In this document: one piece after another, positions 30,333-30,828 of the stretch | Numbering within the stretch: the first letter of the stretch is position 1 | Layout of the letters: every line of letters begins with the position of its first letter | NCBI GenBank assembly: GCA_003427395.1 | Contig: BFEA01000176.1 | Location: forward strand, 1,732,696 to 1,763,523 | Origin: Chara braunii | Lineage: Eukaryota; Streptophyta; Charophyceae; Charales; Characeae | Direction: 5' to 3' | DNA length: 30,828 nucleotides | Program-made: the position numbers and the translations under genes | Notes under the pieces: model-generated | What the model was told of the DNA's origin: nothing | What the model saw: the letters and a program-made list of their open reading frames with translations, nothing else | The model's database searches: none

Positions 30333-30405
30333 AAAAAGATAGACCAGGGATCGAACCCTGGCGAAGTCCGTAACACTATCCCCTCCCTCTAGAAGGCAAC
30401 GTCCC
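30333..30405 (-). mobile_element. tRNA-like (SINE-type) fragment
   Basis: On the minus strand CCAGGGTTCGATCCCTGG forms a perfect T-arm-like stem and loop with a B box (GGTTCGATCC). GGGATAGTGTTACGGAC upstream has the look of an anticodon arm. A matching A box and full cloverleaf are not present, so it is not called as a tRNA gene. Confidence 0.35.
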
Positions 30406-30519
30406 GGCTGCCAAAAATCATGAAGCAATGCTGAAATCTGTGAAGGACGGGACGGGGCCGATCACTGGTTAACAAGTCGAAAGGGAAGAGGGGTATAATG
30501 TGGGTGGCATGGGCTGCGG

Positions 30520-30828
30520 GAGTAAGAGGGAACAGGGTTTGGTACTGGTGAACAGAGTTGTCCTACTGATGAACTAGGGGGGGTTGCAAGGAACAGGGTA
30601 GTCCTACTGATAAACTAAGGGGACTGCATGGTTCGCTATAGGCTAAGGGGGAACAGAGTTCAGGGAACAGGAAACTTCTATTGATGTTCTACTGGGTAAG
30701 GGAAACGGTGTTCAGGAAAACAAGGTATTTCTATTGATGTTGTGGTGGGTAAGGGAAACAATGGTTAGGGGAACAGGGGATGTCTATTGATGTTCTAGTG
30801 GGTACGGGGAACAATGGTTAGGGAAACA
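30520..30828 (+). repeat. Minisatellite, ~53-bp units
   Basis: TCTATTGATGTT starts at 30677, 30730 and 30783 (period 53), each followed by GTGGGTAAGGGAAACAATGG-like sequence. Earlier, more diverged units carry TCCTACTGAT at 30561 and 30602 (period 41). The array runs off the window end, so its length is unknown. One strand is GGGAACAGG-rich. Confidence 0.8.

Noticed and set aside
1-30828. A novel defence, biosynthetic or other multi-gene system
   Set aside because: Every substantial coding signal belongs to decayed LINEs; no set of adjacent intact genes exists.

Overview
The window looks like repeat-rich nuclear DNA of a eukaryote, most likely a land plant (streptophyte). The main evidence is at least four decayed non-LTR retrotransposons of the plant L1 type. 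They have a DUF4283-like ORF1 with a zinc knuckle, then an ORF2 with an endonuclease/exonuclease/phosphatase (EEP) domain, a reverse transcriptase (RT), and a C-terminal zf-RVT zinc module of the 'HLWWDCP' kind. A tRNA-derived SINE, miniature inverted-repeat elements, and long simple-sequence runs fit the same picture. No intact host gene, rRNA, functional tRNA, CRISPR array or bacterial operon was seen. The species cannot be told from the sequence alone.

Layout. 1-72 holds a scrap of a foldback element joined to a Nextera mate-pair junction adapter, which is a library artefact. 73-3828 is non-coding: microsatellites, A-rich tracts, a 214-bp tandem duplication and a 99-bp Tc1/mariner-like MITE at 1671-1769. 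3829-4663 is an 835-bp foldback made of two inverted ~400-bp MITE copies. 4739-8400 is LINE copy C (+ strand): an ORF1 tail and a badly decayed ORF2. 8640-13240 is mostly AT-rich or pyrimidine-rich spacer with a SINE (10196-10556, - strand) and a weak series of splice-donor-like sites that could be the ghost of a gene. 13246-15650 is LINE D (+ strand), a 5'-truncated element preceded by two rearranged ~340-bp units. 15752 to about 23204 is LINE copy B (- strand) with both ORFs; its 3' end contains a second adapter and a suspicious exact 154-bp duplication. 23331-24250 has local repeats and a family of 16-bp palindromes. 25105-29874 is LINE copy A (- strand), a near full-length ORF2 with a (TA)n tail but no ORF1. 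29885-30828 holds microsatellite, an inverted repeat, a tRNA-like fragment and a 53-bp minisatellite.

How it fits together. Nothing here appears to act as a working pathway. In an intact element ORF1 would coat the RNA, EEP would nick the target, RT would copy the RNA, and the SINE and MITEs would borrow such machinery. All LINE copies carry several stop codons and frameshifts. Many stops fall on conserved tryptophan codons (TGG to TGA/TAG), as expected from methylcytosine decay of silenced repeats. The two adapter junctions and the Ns mean some joins and copy numbers here should be treated as assembly products until checked.
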